64,000 nucleotides of DNA from Ensifer sp. WSM1721 (GCF_000513895.2 NZ_CP165783.1:1240001-1304000); one strand, 5' to 3'. Shown: positions 16,423 through 27,474, counted from the stretch's first letter. The notes: a model not told the origin generated them from the sequence alone. Numbers and translations: made by a program.

Positions 16423-19400
16423 ATGAACGCCTCCACCGGGGACAAGAAACCGTTCAATCTTTCGCGCTGGGCGATCGGCCATCCGAGCATCGCGCGCTTC
16501 CTGTTCGGGCTGATCATCATCACCGGCGCGCTCGGTCTCGTCCGAATGGGACAGCGAGAGGACCCGGAATTCACCTTCCGCACTATGGTGGTCCAGGCCG
16601 TCTGGCCGGGTGCATCGATCGAGGAGATGCAGGACCAGGTTGTCAACAAGATCGAGAGAAAGCTGCAGGAGACGCCGCACCTCGACTTCGTCCGCTCCTA
16701 TACGCGCGCCGGCAGCGCCATCATCACCGTGCAGATCGAGGGCGACACCGATGCCGATGATGTCGCGGAAGCTTTCTACCAGGTGCGCAAGAAGGTTGGC
16801 GATATCGCGGCCGAGCTGCCGGAGGGCCTGCTCGGCCCCTATTTCAACGACGAATTCGGCGACACCTTCATCACGCTGCACGCGATCAGCGGCGACGGCT
16901 ACAGCTATCCGGAATTGAAGCGCTTCGCGATCGAAGGCCGCGACATGCTCCTGACCACGCCCGGCGTCGAGAAGGTGGTCATCCTCGGCGATCAGCCGCA
17001 GAAGATCTACATCGACGTGTCCTCCAAGGCGCTCGCCGAGCGCGGCTTGACGCTCAACGACCTGCGCAACGCCATTGCCGGGCAGAACAATGTCGATTAC
17101 GCCGGCGCCGTCGACACCGGCACGCGCTCGGTGCGCATCGCGGTCGACGGCGGCGTTACCCGGGCCGAGGATATCCGCGAATTGCGGCTGCGGACCGGCG
17201 ACGCCAACATCCGCCTCGGCGATATCGCGACCGTCACCTCGGGCCTCGAAGACCCCTATTCGCGCAAGTTCCGCTTCAACGGGCATGACAGCGTCCAGAT
17301 CGGCGTGGTTATGGCCAAGGGCTTCAAGGTCACCGATGTCGGCAAGGCGGTGGAGGCGACCTATGAGCGCTTCGAGTCCTCGCTCCCCTATGGAGTTTCG
17401 GTCGACCAGATCTCCAATCAGCCGGAGGTCGTCACCGAGGCGATCAGCGAATTCAGCCATGCGCTCATCGAGGCGCTCATCATCGTCCTCGTCGTGTCCT
17501 TCCTGTCGATCGGCTGGCGTTCGGGCCTGGTGATCGCGATCGCCATACCGCTGGTGCTCGCCGCCACCTTCGCCATCATGTACGAACTCGGCATAGACCT
17601 GCAGCGCATCTCGCTGGGTGCCCTTATCATCGCGCTCGGCCTGCTGGTCGACGACGCGATGATCGTGGTCGAGCTGATGGAGCGCAAGCTCGAGGAAGGA
17701 CTCGTCAAGATCGAGGCGGCGAGCTTCGCCTACTCTTCCACCGCCTTCCCGATGCTCACCGGCACGCTGATCACGACCGCCGGCTTCATCCCGGTCGGCT
17801 TTGCGGAATCGACCGCCGGCGAATATGTGCGCTCGCTCTTCTACGTCGTCGGCATCGCGCTCGTCGTGTCCTGGTTCGTGGCGGTCTATTTCACGCCCTG
17901 GCTCGGCTACATGATCCTCAAGCAGCGCCACCATGCGGGCAGCCACCACGACGTCTTCGATAGCCGCTTCTACCGGCGGCTCCGGGCAACCGTCGGCTGG
18001 GCGGTGCATCACCGCGTCATCGTCCTCGGCATGACGCTCGCAATCTTCATGACGAGCCTCTGGGCCTTCCAGTTCATCCCGAAGAACTTCTTCCCGCAGT
18101 CCTCGCGACCCGAAATCCTCGTCGATCTCTGGCTGCCGGAGGGGACGAGCGTGAAGGAAGTCGAGAAGCAGGCCAAGGCGCTCGAGGCGCGGATGATGGA
18201 CGACGAAGACAAGCGCTTCATCGCCACCTATATCGGCGAGGGCGCGCCGCGCTTCTTCCTGCCTCTCGACCAGCAGCTTCGCAATCCGAACTTCGCGCAG
18301 CTTCTCGTCATGGCCAAGGACGAGCCGGCCCGCGAGCGGCTGATCGTCAAGCTGCGCACGATCCTTGCCGAGGACTTCCCCTCGATCCGCGCCAAGGTCG
18401 ACCGCCTGTTCCTGGGCCCCCCGACCGGTTGGCCGGTGCAGCTCCGGGTGATGGGGCCGGATCGCCAAGAAGTGCGCCGCATCGCCGACGAGGTGAAGGC
18501 GAAGTTCCAACAGACCCCGCTGCTCGGCGCCGTCCACGACGATTGGCTGGAGCAGGTGCCGGCGATGAAGCTCACGATCGACCAGGATCGCGCCCGTGCG
18601 CTCGGCGTCACCTCGCAGCGCATCCGCCAGATGCTGCAGGGGGCCATGTCCGGGGTCCCGCTCGACGATTTCCGCGACGGGGAAGAGACGGTCTCGATCG
18701 TCGCGCGGGAGCCGGACGGCAGCCGCCAACTGCTCTCGGCCGTCAACTCGGTCTATGTGCCGACGGACTTCGGCGGTTTCGTGCCCGTGTCGCAGGTCGC
18801 CAAGGTCGTGCCCGTCATGGAACAGGGTATCGAATGGCGGCGCGATCGCCTGCCGACGATCACCGTGCGGGCGACGCTGCCGGACGGCGTGCAATCGAAC
18901 GACGTGACGATGAAGCTCTACGACGAGCTCAAGGGGCTGCGGGACGGTCTCGCCCCCGGCTACAAGGTCGAGATCCAGGGCGGCGCGGAAGACAGCGCCG
19001 AAAGCCAGGCGTCGATTGCCGCCAAGGGGCCGATCATGCTCGTTGTCATCGTCATCCTGCTGATGGCGCAGCTCCAGCATTTCGGCAAGTCGATGCTAGT
19101 GCTGGCGACCGGCCCGCTTGGCATAATCGGCGCGGCCGCGGCACTCCTGATCAGCGGCGCGCCCTTCGGCTTCGTCGCCATCCTCGGCGTCATCGCGCTG
19201 CTCGGCATCATCATCCGCAACTCGATCATCCTCGTCGACCAGATCGACCAGGATATCGCCGTCGGCATGGAGCGTTCCGAGGCGATCGTCGGCGCGGCGG
19301 TGCGTCGCTTCCGACCGATCGTGCTCACGGCACTGACGGCCGTGCTCGCGCTGATCCCGATCTCGCGCGGCGTATTCTGGGGGCCGCTCGCCTACGCCAT

Positions 19401-19575
19401 GATGGGCGGCATCCTGGTTGCGACTGTCCTGACGATCCTGGTGCTTCCGGCGGGTTATGCCCTGTTTTTCGGCGGAGAGCCGAACGCGCGCACGCCGGAG
19501 ACGGAAGAGGCGCCGCTGCAGGCGCAACCGGACGAAGATCGCGAGGCTTACCCGGCGCCGCTCGCGGCGGAATAA
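16423..19575 (+). CDS. RND family efflux transporter permease
   Basis: This 1050-residue inner-membrane pump has the standard RND plan: TM1 near residues 23-42, a large periplasmic loop, six TM helices around 335-545, a second loop, and the final TM block from about 865. The proton-relay aspartates are D410 and D411, in GLLVDDAMIVVE. The family length is 1020-1060, so it is complete. Heavy-metal-type signatures are absent and the sequence fits a drug or hydrophobe exporter. It follows its adaptor by 27 bases, in one operon. Confidence 0.92.
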   Translation: MNASTGDKKPFNLSRWAIGHPSIARFLFGLIIITGALGLVRMGQREDPEFTFRTMVVQAVWPGASIEEMQDQVVNKIERKLQETPHLDFVRSYTRAGSAIITVQIEGDTDADDVAEAFYQVRKKVGDIAAELPEGLLGPYFNDEFGDTFITLHAISGDGYSYPELKRFAIEGRDMLLTTPGVEKVVILGDQPQKIYIDVSSKALAERGLTLNDLRNAIAGQNNVDYAGAVDTGTRSVRIAVDGGVTRAEDIRELRLRTGDANIRLGDIATVTSGLEDPYSRKFRFNGHDSVQIGVVMAKGFKVTDVGKAVEATYERFESSLPYGVSVDQISNQPEVVTEAISEFSHALIEALIIVLVVSFLSIGWRSGLVIAIAIPLVLAATFAIMYELGIDLQRISLGALIIALGLLVDDAMIVVELMERKLEEGLVKIEAASFAYSSTAFPMLTGTLITTAGFIPVGFAESTAGEYVRSLFYVVGIALVVSWFVAVYFTPWLGYMILKQRHHAGSHHDVFDSRFYRRLRATVGWAVHHRVIVLGMTLAIFMTSLWAFQFIPKNFFPQSSRPEILVDLWLPEGTSVKEVEKQAKALEARMMDDEDKRFIATYIGEGAPRFFLPLDQQLRNPNFAQLLVMAKDEPARERLIVKLRTILAEDFPSIRAKVDRLFLGPPTGWPVQLRVMGPDRQEVRRIADEVKAKFQQTPLLGAVHDDWLEQVPAMKLTIDQDRARALGVTSQRIRQMLQGAMSGVPLDDFRDGEETVSIVAREPDGSRQLLSAVNSVYVPTDFGGFVPVSQVAKVVPVMEQGIEWRRDRLPTITVRATLPDGVQSNDVTMKLYDELKGLRDGLAPGYKVEIQGGAEDSAESQASIAAKGPIMLVVIVILLMAQLQHFGKSMLVLATGPLGIIGAAAALLISGAPFGFVAILGVIALLGIIIRNSIILVDQIDQDIAVGMERSEAIVGAAVRRFRPIVLTALTAVLALIPISRGVFWGPLAYAMMGGILVATVLTILVLPAGYALFFGGEPNARTPETEEAPLQAQPDEDREAYPAPLAAE

Positions 19576-19587
19576 GCTGCGTGAGCG

Positions 19588-19619
19588 GCGACGCGCCGGC
19601 CGAACAGCCGGCGCGTCGC
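19588..19619. terminator. Bidirectional terminator-like stem-loop
   Basis: Perfect 13-bp arms 19588-19600 and 19607-19619 surround the loop CGAACA between the convergent RND and LysR genes. A second small hairpin, GGCGC-AAAA-GCGCC, follows at 19626-19639. There is no long T-run. Confidence 0.6.
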
Positions 19620-19648
19620 GATCCAGGCGCAAAAGCGCCGCGCGTCTT

Positions 19649-20548
19649 TCACATCATCAGCTTGGGCAAGTCCGCTGCCAAAGCGTCAATGGCAAGACGG
19701 ACCTTCAGCGGCAGGTGCGGCGTCCGCGTCCACAGCGCATAATTGTCGAAAACGTGACCCGGCTGATCCGGAAGCAACGGGATGAGTGCGCCTGCCTGGA
19801 TGCGCTCGCGGATCAACCAGGACGGGAGCCAGGCGAGACCATGGCCGGCGGTCGCGGCATCGGCAATTGCATCGAGGTCGTCGAGCCGCAATCGGCCTAT
19901 TGGGGTAACCTCTGCAGGAGGTTGGCCATCGCGCGGAAACAGCCATGGAAGGACCCATCCCGGCCGGCTGTAGATGATGGCGTGATGCCTTTCCAGATCC
20001 TCCAGCCCCCGCGGCCGGCCATGCATCTCGACATAGGAAGGCGACGCGCAGACGATCATGCTATGGCGCGCGATGCGGCGTGCTATCATCCCGGCCCTGT
20101 CCTCAAGATTGCCGGTCCGGACGGCAAGATCAAACCCATCCTCAACGAGGTCGACGATGCGGTCGGTAAACGACAGTTCTAGTTCGAGCGAAGGGTGCTG
20201 TTTTGCAAAGTCGAGCAGGATCGGGGCAACGCATCGCCGGCCCAGGAGCGCCGGCATTGTCACGCGCAGCCTGCCGCGTGGCTCGGAAAGTTGGTCCGCC
20301 ACGAGAGCATCGGCAGCCTCTGCTTCCGCGAGCACCACCCGGCAACGTTCATAATAGGCGCGCCCGAAGTCCGTCAGGCTCTGGCGGCGCGTGGTCCGGT
20401 TGATGAGCCGCACGCCCAGGTGCTGTTCGAGGAACCGGACATGCTTGCCGACCATCGGCGCCGATAGTCCGAGCACGGCCGCCGCGGCCGCAAACGAGCC
20501 CAAATCGACGGCTTTGACGAAGACGGCCATGCTTGTAAGACGATCCAT
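19649..20548 (-). CDS. LysR family transcriptional regulator
   Basis: This 299-residue regulator has an N-terminal winged helix-turn-helix (residues 1-60; MDRLTSMAVFVKAVDLGSF, then GKHVRFLEQHLGVRLINRTT) and a LysR substrate-binding domain (about 90-290). The N-terminal sequence fits the large DSF/CrgA-like group that often controls adjacent oxidoreductases. It is divergent from a quinone-oxidoreductase-type gene, with 104 bases between the start codons, and probably regulates it. The inducer is unknown. Confidence 0.9.
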   Translation of the reverse strand: MDRLTSMAVFVKAVDLGSFAAAAAVLGLSAPMVGKHVRFLEQHLGVRLINRTTRRQSLTDFGRAYYERCRVVLAEAEAADALVADQLSEPRGRLRVTMPALLGRRCVAPILLDFAKQHPSLELELSFTDRIVDLVEDGFDLAVRTGNLEDRAGMIARRIARHSMIVCASPSYVEMHGRPRGLEDLERHHAIIYSRPGWVLPWLFPRDGQPPAEVTPIGRLRLDDLDAIADAATAGHGLAWLPSWLIRERIQAGALIPLLPDQPGHVFDNYALWTRTPHLPLKVRLAIDALAADLPKLMM

Positions 20549-20652
20549 GATTAGAAACTTTCAGTTCATACTGTCCTTCGCGTGAGGCTATTTATCTGCT
20601 TAATTCCGCTTGGCATAGCTTATTGCATTCATTTCGTTTGGAGTTATGGCAG

Positions 20653-21642
20653 ATGGTACGCGTTATTCGCTTTCATGAGCATGGAGGTCCCGAGGTTTTG
20701 CGCATCGAAAACGTCGATGTTCCAGGCCCCGGTCGGGGTGAAATTCAAATCCGCGTCAAGGCGTTGGGACTGAACCGGGCCGAGGCGCTGTTGCGTTCCG
20801 GCTCGTATATCGAGACGCCGCGATTGCCTTCCGGTCTCGGGCTCGAGGCAGCGGGCGTCGTCGAGACGGTCGGGGAGGGTGTGAATGATTTGGCGCCGGG
20901 CGACTCCGTCAGCATCGTGCCGCCTCTATCGATGGTCCGGTGGCCCGCCTATGGCGAGCTTGCCACGTTTCCCGCCGAACTCGCGGTCAAGCACCCGCCA
21001 TCGCTCAGTTGGGAAGCGGCCGCAGCCGCCTGGATGCAATATCTCACCGCCTATGGTGCGCTGATCGATATCGCCAAGCTTCGCCAAGGGGACTTTGTCG
21101 CCATCACCGCGGCATCGAGCAGTGTCGGGCTGGCCGCGATTCAGATCGCCAACATGGTCGGTGCGACCCCGATCGCAGTGACGCGGACGTCCCGCAAGAA
21201 GCGGGCCCTGCTTGCATGCGGCGCCACCCATGTCATCGCTTCCGCCGAGGAAGACCTGGAAGCCGGGCTGAAGGAAATCGCCGGTCCGCAGGGCGTACGG
21301 GTTGTGTTCGACCCGGTCGGCGGTCCGATATTCGAGCCCTTGACGGCCGCCATGTCACCAGGCGGCATTCTCATCGAATATGGCGGATTGAGCCCCGAGC
21401 CGACGCCCTTCCCGCTATTCACCGCGCTCAGCAAGAGCCTGACTCTGCGCGGCTACCTCGTCCACGAGATCACCAGTGATCCGAAGCGGCTGGAGGCCGC
21501 AAAAGCGTTCATCCTCAAGGGGTTGCTGTCGGGATCGCTTCAACCGGTGATCGCCAAGACCTTTCCGTTCGACCAGATCGTTGAGGCGCATCGGTTCATG
21601 GAGTCCAATCAACAGCTTGGCAAGATCGTCGTCATGGTTTGA
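20653..21642 (+). CDS. Zinc-type alcohol dehydrogenase-like / quinone oxidoreductase (MDR superfamily)
   Basis: This 329-residue medium-chain dehydrogenase/reductase has the N-terminal MDR domain (GRGEIQIRVKALGLNRAEALLRSG) and a Rossmann domain with AASSSVGLAAIQIANMVGATPI near residue 150. The cysteine and histidine zinc ligands of true alcohol dehydrogenases are not evident, so it is more likely an NADPH quinone or enone reductase. The ATG at 20653 fits the family start; an upstream in-frame ATG at 20623 would add 10 unusual residues. It is paired with the divergent LysR gene. Confidence 0.85.
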   Translation: MVRVIRFHEHGGPEVLRIENVDVPGPGRGEIQIRVKALGLNRAEALLRSGSYIETPRLPSGLGLEAAGVVETVGEGVNDLAPGDSVSIVPPLSMVRWPAYGELATFPAELAVKHPPSLSWEAAAAAWMQYLTAYGALIDIAKLRQGDFVAITAASSSVGLAAIQIANMVGATPIAVTRTSRKKRALLACGATHVIASAEEDLEAGLKEIAGPQGVRVVFDPVGGPIFEPLTAAMSPGGILIEYGGLSPEPTPFPLFTALSKSLTLRGYLVHEITSDPKRLEAAKAFILKGLLSGSLQPVIAKTFPFDQIVEAHRFMESNQQLGKIVVMV

Positions 21643-21855
21643 GTGATCACGGCTCTTCCCGCTGATCGGACGGCCCCGAATAACCCATAAAAACCGTGCG
21701 TTGCGGGATTTCTTGAATCGGCTTCGATTTGCGAGTAAAATTACGTCAGCAATTCAAAGCGTTACAGCGACCGTGCGATCTGAAACGAGCGGAGCTGCAA
21801 CGTGAGGCGCACGCGAGTGGTGACGCTTTGTCAAGCTTCATACGTGGAGGTTGTC

Positions 21856-22212
21856 ATGCCCAACACTCTGATGGCAGGAAGAAGAGCCCAGGACTGGGTG
21901 AATCTGGTCTTGGCGGTGTGCCTGTTTCTTTCTCCCTGGGTCATCGGGTTCGTAGCTGAACCCACTCCGACCTGGAACGCCTGGATCGTCGGCATCGTGC
22001 TCGGCGCCCTGGCGATCGCAACCCTTTCGGCCTTCGCCGAATGGGAGGAATGGGCCAATATGGTGATCGGCCTGTGGTTGATCGTTTCTCCCTGGCTGCT
22101 CGGCTTCATGGCGAATGTCAACGCGATGTGGACGCACGTCATTCTCGGCGTGCTCGTCGCTGCGATCTCCGCCTGGGCGGTCTGGGACTATCGGCATCAC
22201 TCACCCGCCTAG
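21856..22212 (+). CDS. SPW repeat membrane protein
   Basis: This 118-residue membrane protein has four hydrophobic helices arranged as two similar pairs. Each pair contains an SPW motif (LSPWVIGF near residue 26 and VSPWLLGF near 80), which defines the SPW repeat family. The function is unknown. GTGGAGG lies just upstream of the ATG at 21856. The 213 bases before it show no GGAAC-type promoter. It stands alone. Confidence 0.88.
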   Translation: MPNTLMAGRRAQDWVNLVLAVCLFLSPWVIGFVAEPTPTWNAWIVGIVLGALAIATLSAFAEWEEWANMVIGLWLIVSPWLLGFMANVNAMWTHVILGVLVAAISAWAVWDYRHHSPA

Positions 22213-22326
22213 ATCACCGCGGTTTCGGTCTGGAACCGAAATCGTTGATTCTCAAAGAACTCGAGCGGGAGGAAACGGAACCGCTCTCCTCCCGCTTGGG
22301 CAATGCGCCTCCGTAAAGACGCAAAC

Positions 22327-22429
22327 CTACAGCGCCCTGCGTCTTTTCAGGCGCACAAAGGACGCTGTAGCACTTTGAATTGCTGCATGTTTTTGTCCTT
22401 AAATCGGGTACGATTTAAGGAAACATGCA
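22327..22429. repeat. Composite intergenic palindromic repeat, copy 3 (longest)
   Basis: The first module is an imperfect hairpin bounded by CTACAGCG (22327-22334) and CGCTGTAG (22363-22370). The linker CACTTTGAATTGC leads to a second palindrome: left arm 22384-22406, spacer, right arm 22411-22429. The left arm has 4 extra bases relative to copies 1 and 2. The element fills most of the gap between the convergent SPW gene and thuB. Confidence 0.85.
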
Positions 22430-22453
22430 TTAGCCCCCCAAAGCTGCTGGGAG

Positions 22454-23536
22454 CTATCCCGCCGCCCGCTCTTCTTGCAGCGCCTCCCTGTCCGGAACCC
22501 CGAGTTCGCGGCGTTCGCGTTCGGTTTCTATCGCGAGGTCGAGCACCTTCTGCAGGTCGGCGGCATGGCGGAAGCCGGGCTCGGCGGTGTGGCCAGCCCT
22601 CACTGCCTCGACGAAGCGCTGGTAGTTGGTCGGTACTGTGCCGGCATCAACCGTCCGCCATTTGGCCTTTTCGACATCAGGCCCCAGGCAGGCGCGCAGG
22701 CTGGAGCCGTCCGGAGTATGGATCACTTCCAAGGCTCCCTTGTCGCCATGGAGACGCAGCCGCAATTCGTTGAGATGTCCGGTCGCCCACCGGCTCGCAT
22801 GAATAACGCCCATTGCGCCGTTTTCGAATTCCGCCGTCATCGCGAAGCTGTCATTAGCATCGAGATCGTACTCGCCGATCCGGTTACCGGGCGCCTTGTC
22901 GAAGGCTTTGAGGCGAGCGAACACCCGTTCCACCGAACTGCCGGCGCCGTAGGCGGCGAAGTCGAGAATGTGGATGCCGACATCGCCGAGCACGCCGTTC
23001 GAGCCGTGCTTCGTCGACAGGCGCCAGAGCCATTTCGATTCGCTTGCCCAGTCGCCCCAGGCCTTCGACACCAGCCAGCTCTGGAGATAGGAGGCTTCGA
23101 TGTGCCGCACCCGGCCGATCTGGTCAGTGAGCACGAGTTCACGCGCCTTCTGCAGCGGTGCGACATTGCGATAGGTGAGATTGACCATGGTGACAAGGCC
23201 GGCGCGTTCGGCCGCGGCTGCCATCTCGGCGGCCTTCTCGTAGTTTTCCGCCAGCGGCTTTTCGCACAGCACGTGCTTGCCGGCAGCAATGAGAGCCAGC
23301 GTCGTCGGGTGATGCGCCTTGTCGGGGGTCACGTTCGTCGCCGCGTCGAATTTTCCCCAGGCGATCGCCTCGTCGAGCGACGCGAAGGTGTGCTCGATGC
23401 CGTGCTGGGCTGCGAAGACCTTGGCGCGGGTGGGGTCGACATCGACGGCGCCGACCATTTCGACGCCTTCGATCTCAGCAAAGGCTTTCGCATGGCTGTT
23501 GGCCATGCCGCCGGTTCCGAGAATGAGCAAACGCAT
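22454..23536 (-). CDS. thuB: ThuB, Gfo/Idh/MocA family sugar oxidoreductase
   Basis: This 360-residue NAD(P)-dependent oxidoreductase has the N-terminal nucleotide fold MRLLILGTGGMANSHAKAF and the family motif CEKPLAE (near residue 93). In rhizobia and Agrobacterium, ThuA and ThuB act together on imported trehalose and related disaccharides, through 3-keto derivatives. The gene is last in the thuEFGKAB order and starts 9 bases after thuA stops. It ends 24 bases before the palindromic repeat. Confidence 0.9.
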   Translation of the reverse strand: MRLLILGTGGMANSHAKAFAEIEGVEMVGAVDVDPTRAKVFAAQHGIEHTFASLDEAIAWGKFDAATNVTPDKAHHPTTLALIAAGKHVLCEKPLAENYEKAAEMAAAAERAGLVTMVNLTYRNVAPLQKARELVLTDQIGRVRHIEASYLQSWLVSKAWGDWASESKWLWRLSTKHGSNGVLGDVGIHILDFAAYGAGSSVERVFARLKAFDKAPGNRIGEYDLDANDSFAMTAEFENGAMGVIHASRWATGHLNELRLRLHGDKGALEVIHTPDGSSLRACLGPDVEKAKWRTVDAGTVPTNYQRFVEAVRAGHTAEPGFRHAADLQKVLDLAIETERERRELGVPDREALQEERAAG

Positions 23537-23545
23537 GGCAATCCC

Positions 23546-24337
23546 TCATCTATATCCAGCTTCGCCGGCCCGGTGCAGCTTCGGGCCACGCTCGACGATC
23601 GGCTCCAGCGCCTTCTCCACCGGCACGTTCGGCGCCTCATGGATCGCCCGGTAAGTGCCCTGCGGGTTATGCGCCCATTTCACCGCATTGCGCAGGACGT
23701 GGTGCACCGTCGCGTCGTGATAAGTCGGATAGGTTTCGTGGCCGGGGCGGAAGTAGAAGATATTGCCGGCGCCGCGCCGCCAGGTAAGCCCGGAGCGAAA
23801 CACCTCGCCACCGGCAAACCACGAAATGAAAACCGTCTCCAGCGGCTCCGGCACGGAGAACTGTTCGCCATACATCTCCTCGTGCTCGATGACGAAATGC
23901 TCGCCGAGACCCTCGGCAATCGGGTGGCGCGGATTGACGACCCAGACGCGTTCACGCTCGCCCGCCTCGCGCCACTTCAGCGCGCAGGGCGTGCCCATCA
24001 GGCGCTTGAACACTTTGGAGAAATGGCCGGAATGGAGAACGATCAGCCCCATGCCTTCCCACACACGTTTGGCGACCCTTTCGACGATCTCATCGGCGAC
24101 GGCACCGTGGTCCTTGTGGCCCCACCACAGGAGCACGTCGGCGGAGGCCAGCCGCTCTTCCGTCAGTCCGTGCTCCGGCTCCTGCAAGGTGGCAGTCGTT
24201 GCCTTGATTGCGGGATCGGCATTGATCGCGTTGGCGATCGTGTTGTGCATGCCGTCCGGATAGATCTCCCGAACCACTGCATTCGTCTGTTCGTGGATGT
24301 TCTCGCCCCACACGATAGCGTTGATAGGCACGGTCAT
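23546..24337 (-). CDS. thuA: ThuA, trehalose utilization protein
   Basis: This 263-residue protein is a full-length ThuA-domain protein, a class I glutamine-amidotransferase-like fold. Characteristic stretches are [20 protein letters not shown] at the N-terminus, [15 protein letters not shown] near residue 72 and [20 protein letters not shown] near 97. It works with ThuB in intracellular disaccharide breakdown. GAGGAG lies just before the ATG. A hairpin at 24355-24374 in the leader separates it from thuK, which lies 225 bases upstream, an unusually wide gap within this operon. Confidence 0.92.
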   Translation of the reverse strand: MTVPINAIVWGENIHEQTNAVVREIYPDGMHNTIANAINADPAIKATTATLQEPEHGLTEERLASADVLLWWGHKDHGAVADEIVERVAKRVWEGMGLIVLHSGHFSKVFKRLMGTPCALKWREAGERERVWVVNPRHPIAEGLGEHFVIEHEEMYGEQFSVPEPLETVFISWFAGGEVFRSGLTWRRGAGNIFYFRPGHETYPTYHDATVHHVLRNAVKWAHNPQGTYRAIHEAPNVPVEKALEPIVERGPKLHRAGEAGYR

Positions 24338-24354
24338 TTCTCCTCGTGATTAAG

Positions 24355-24374
24355 GGCACCCGCTGGCGGGTGCC
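24355..24374 (-). repeat. Stem-loop in the thuK-thuA gap
   Basis: Perfect 9-bp arms 24355-24363 and 24366-24374 (GGCACCCGC / GCGGGTGCC) lie 18 bases before the thuA start codon in the transcript direction. A second inverted repeat, TGATCCG / CGGATCA, lies at 24469-24490. They may stabilise or process the mRNA between thuK and thuA. Confidence 0.55.
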
Positions 24375-24562
24375 TGATGTCCGTTGCTTGAAGTGTCGGC
24401 GCGGATTAAGGCCGGGACAACCACGCGGGTCCCCGCCCTTTCCTGCCCTAACGTTTAAGTCTTTGGAATGATCCGAAATCCTCCGGATCAGGCATTATCG
24501 TCAGGCCTTGTCGCGGCCGGAAGCGCCATCGGCGCGAATGGGCAAATCGCAAATGATTTGAT

Positions 24563-25591
24563 CTAGGCCGCACCCCGCATTTCCACGCGCCCGATCGCTC
24601 GGCCCCCTGCATCGAAGCGGTGAACCTGGCCGGCGGCCGGCGAAATCCTGAGCATCTGTCCCGGTTGGTGCCTGGAGATGCCCCCCTCGCGGGCGATCAC
24701 CGGCTCGCCGGCACCTATATCGAGATAGACATAGCTGTCGGAACCGAGCATCTCGGAATGGATGACGGTCCCGCTCCACTCTCCTCCCTGCTCGACGATC
24801 TCCAGATGCTCCGCCCGGACGCCGATTGTCTCGGCCTTGTAAGGCTCGGCAAACGGCCCGGAGAGGAAATTCATTTTCGGCGAGCCGATGAAGCCGGCGA
24901 CGAAGACCGAGTTCGGCTTCTCGTAAAGCTCCAACGGCGTGCCTATCTGCTCGACGAGCCCGTCCCTCAGGACACAGATGCGGTCGGCGAGCGTCATCGC
25001 CTCGACCTGGTCATGGGTGACGTAGATCATCGTCGTCTTGTGCATGCTGCGGTGAAGCTTGGCGATTTCGAGGCGGGTGGCGACGCGCAGCGCCGCGTCG
25101 AGATTGGAAAGCGGCTCGTCGAAGAGGAAGACCTTCGGATCGCGCACGATCGCCCGGCCGATCGCCACGCGCTGGCGCTGGCCGCCCGAGAGCTGGCGCG
25201 GCAGGCGCTTGAGATACGGCGTGAGCTGCAGCATTTCCGCCGCCGCCTCCACGCGCTTCCTGCATTGCTCCTTGTCCTTGCCGGCAAGCTGCATGCCGAA
25301 GGCCATATTCTCGAAAACGGTCATATGCGGATAGAGCGCATAGGACTGGAAGACCATGGCGATGCCGCGTTTCGACGGCACGAGATGGTTGACGACCTGG
25401 CCATCGAAGGAAAGCGTGCCCGAGGTGATCTCCTCCAACCCCGCAATCAGCCGCAGCAGGGTCGACTTGCCGCAGCCGGAGGGCCCTACGAAGACCATGA
25501 ACTCGCCCGCCCGGATGTCCATGCTGACACCCTTGATGACGTCGAAGGCGCCGAAGGATTTGCGGATATCGCGCAATTGCAGCTCTGCCAT
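24563..25591 (-). CDS. thuK: ThuK, disaccharide ABC transporter ATP-binding protein
   Basis: This 342-residue ATPase of the MalK/UgpC class has Walker [10 protein letters not shown] at residues 36-44, the signature LSGGQ near residue 134, Walker [12 protein letters not shown] and the switch histidine in YVTHDQ. The C-terminal third is the regulatory OB-type domain. It energises import of trehalose, maltose-like sugars or sugar alcohols through ThuF and ThuG. It lies 72 bases after thuG. Confidence 0.93.
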   Translation of the reverse strand: MAELQLRDIRKSFGAFDVIKGVSMDIRAGEFMVFVGPSGCGKSTLLRLIAGLEEITSGTLSFDGQVVNHLVPSKRGIAMVFQSYALYPHMTVFENMAFGMQLAGKDKEQCRKRVEAAAEMLQLTPYLKRLPRQLSGGQRQRVAIGRAIVRDPKVFLFDEPLSNLDAALRVATRLEIAKLHRSMHKTTMIYVTHDQVEAMTLADRICVLRDGLVEQIGTPLELYEKPNSVFVAGFIGSPKMNFLSGPFAEPYKAETIGVRAEHLEIVEQGGEWSGTVIHSEMLGSDSYVYLDIGAGEPVIAREGGISRHQPGQMLRISPAAGQVHRFDAGGRAIGRVEMRGAA

Positions 25592-25663
25592 TTTCCTCTC
25601 CTAGATCAATGAGTGAGGGCGGGCTGCGGGCGGAAAACCGCCCACACTTTTCCTCATCCCGCC

Positions 25664-26493
<830 letters not shown>

Positions 26494-26494
<1 letters not shown>

Positions 26495-27474
26495 CAGCGT
26501 TCTCCTTCGAAATTGACGCGGCCGAACCACATGTAGAGGACGGTGATCGCGGCGATGATGAGAAAGAGCATGGTCGAGACGGCCGCCCCATAGGCGAACT
26601 TGTCGAAATCGAAGAGGTTTTCGCGCGCCAGCACCGACATCGTCTTCGTCTGGACGTTGTTGGGAGTGAGCACGTAGATCAGATCGAAGATGCGCAACGC
26701 ATCGAGCATGCGGAAGATGACGGCCACCATCAACGCCGGCCGGATCAGCGGCAGCGTCACCCGCCAGAAAACGCGGACCGGGTGAACGCCGTCGATCTTC
26801 GCCGCTTCATAAATGTCGCCCGGCACCATCTGCAGGCCGGCGAGGATCAAGAGCGCCATGAACGGCGTCGTCTTCCACACATCGACGATCAGGACGGCGA
26901 GCATCGCCGTGTCGGGATTCGCAGTCCAGGCGATTTTTTGGCTGATCAGGCCGAGGCCGAGCAATATGTCATTGAGGATGCCGAACTGGTCGTTGAGCAT
27001 CCAGGCCCACATCTTGGCCGAAACGATCGTCGGGATCGCCCACGGGATGAGGATCGCGGCGCGGACCAGACCGCGGCCCGGAAAGTGCGCGTTCAGCACC
27101 AGGGCCACGACGAGCCCCAGCACCGTCTCGATGCTGACCGAAACAAGGGTGAATTTCAGCGTGTTCCAGACCGCGTTCCACCAGGCGGGATCCGCGAGCA
27201 GCCCCCGATAGATCGTGCGGCCGCTCTTCAGCGTGATCCAGGAAAGATAATTGTTGAAGCCGATGAACTCGGCGCCGGCCAGATTCGTGAGCGACGCATT
27301 GGTGAAGCTGAAATAGATGGTCCTGACGAGCGGCCAGCCCGCGACGAGCGCCAGCACGAGAAGTGTCGGCGCCAGAAACACCCAGGCCGAACGGACACGC
27401 TGCGCCCGCAAGTCCGAACTGATGTGACTGCGCGCAAGCGCGGCCGGCGGTTCCGCGACGGTAAGATCGGTCAT
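26494..27474 (-). CDS. thuF: ThuF, disaccharide ABC transporter permease
   Basis: This 326-residue inner-membrane permease of the MalF type has an N-terminal cytoplasmic tail, a first TM helix near residues 32-52 (VFLAPTLLVLALVAGWP) and an EAA loop, YEAAKIDGVHPVRVFWRVTLP, near residue 230. It pairs with ThuG. The ATG at 27474 has AGGTGAG upstream. It is separated from thuE by 147 bases that contain a hairpin. Confidence 0.92.

Noticed and set aside
16189-19080. A 963-codon open frame on the reverse strand of the RND pump gene
   Set aside because: It is the mirror of a high-GC coding sequence; histidine-, aspartate- and arginine-rich composition is typical of such shadows.
22475-24349. A 624-codon forward frame across thuB and thuA
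   Set aside because: Both strands cannot be read here as real genes; thuA and thuB are clear family members and this frame has no motif.
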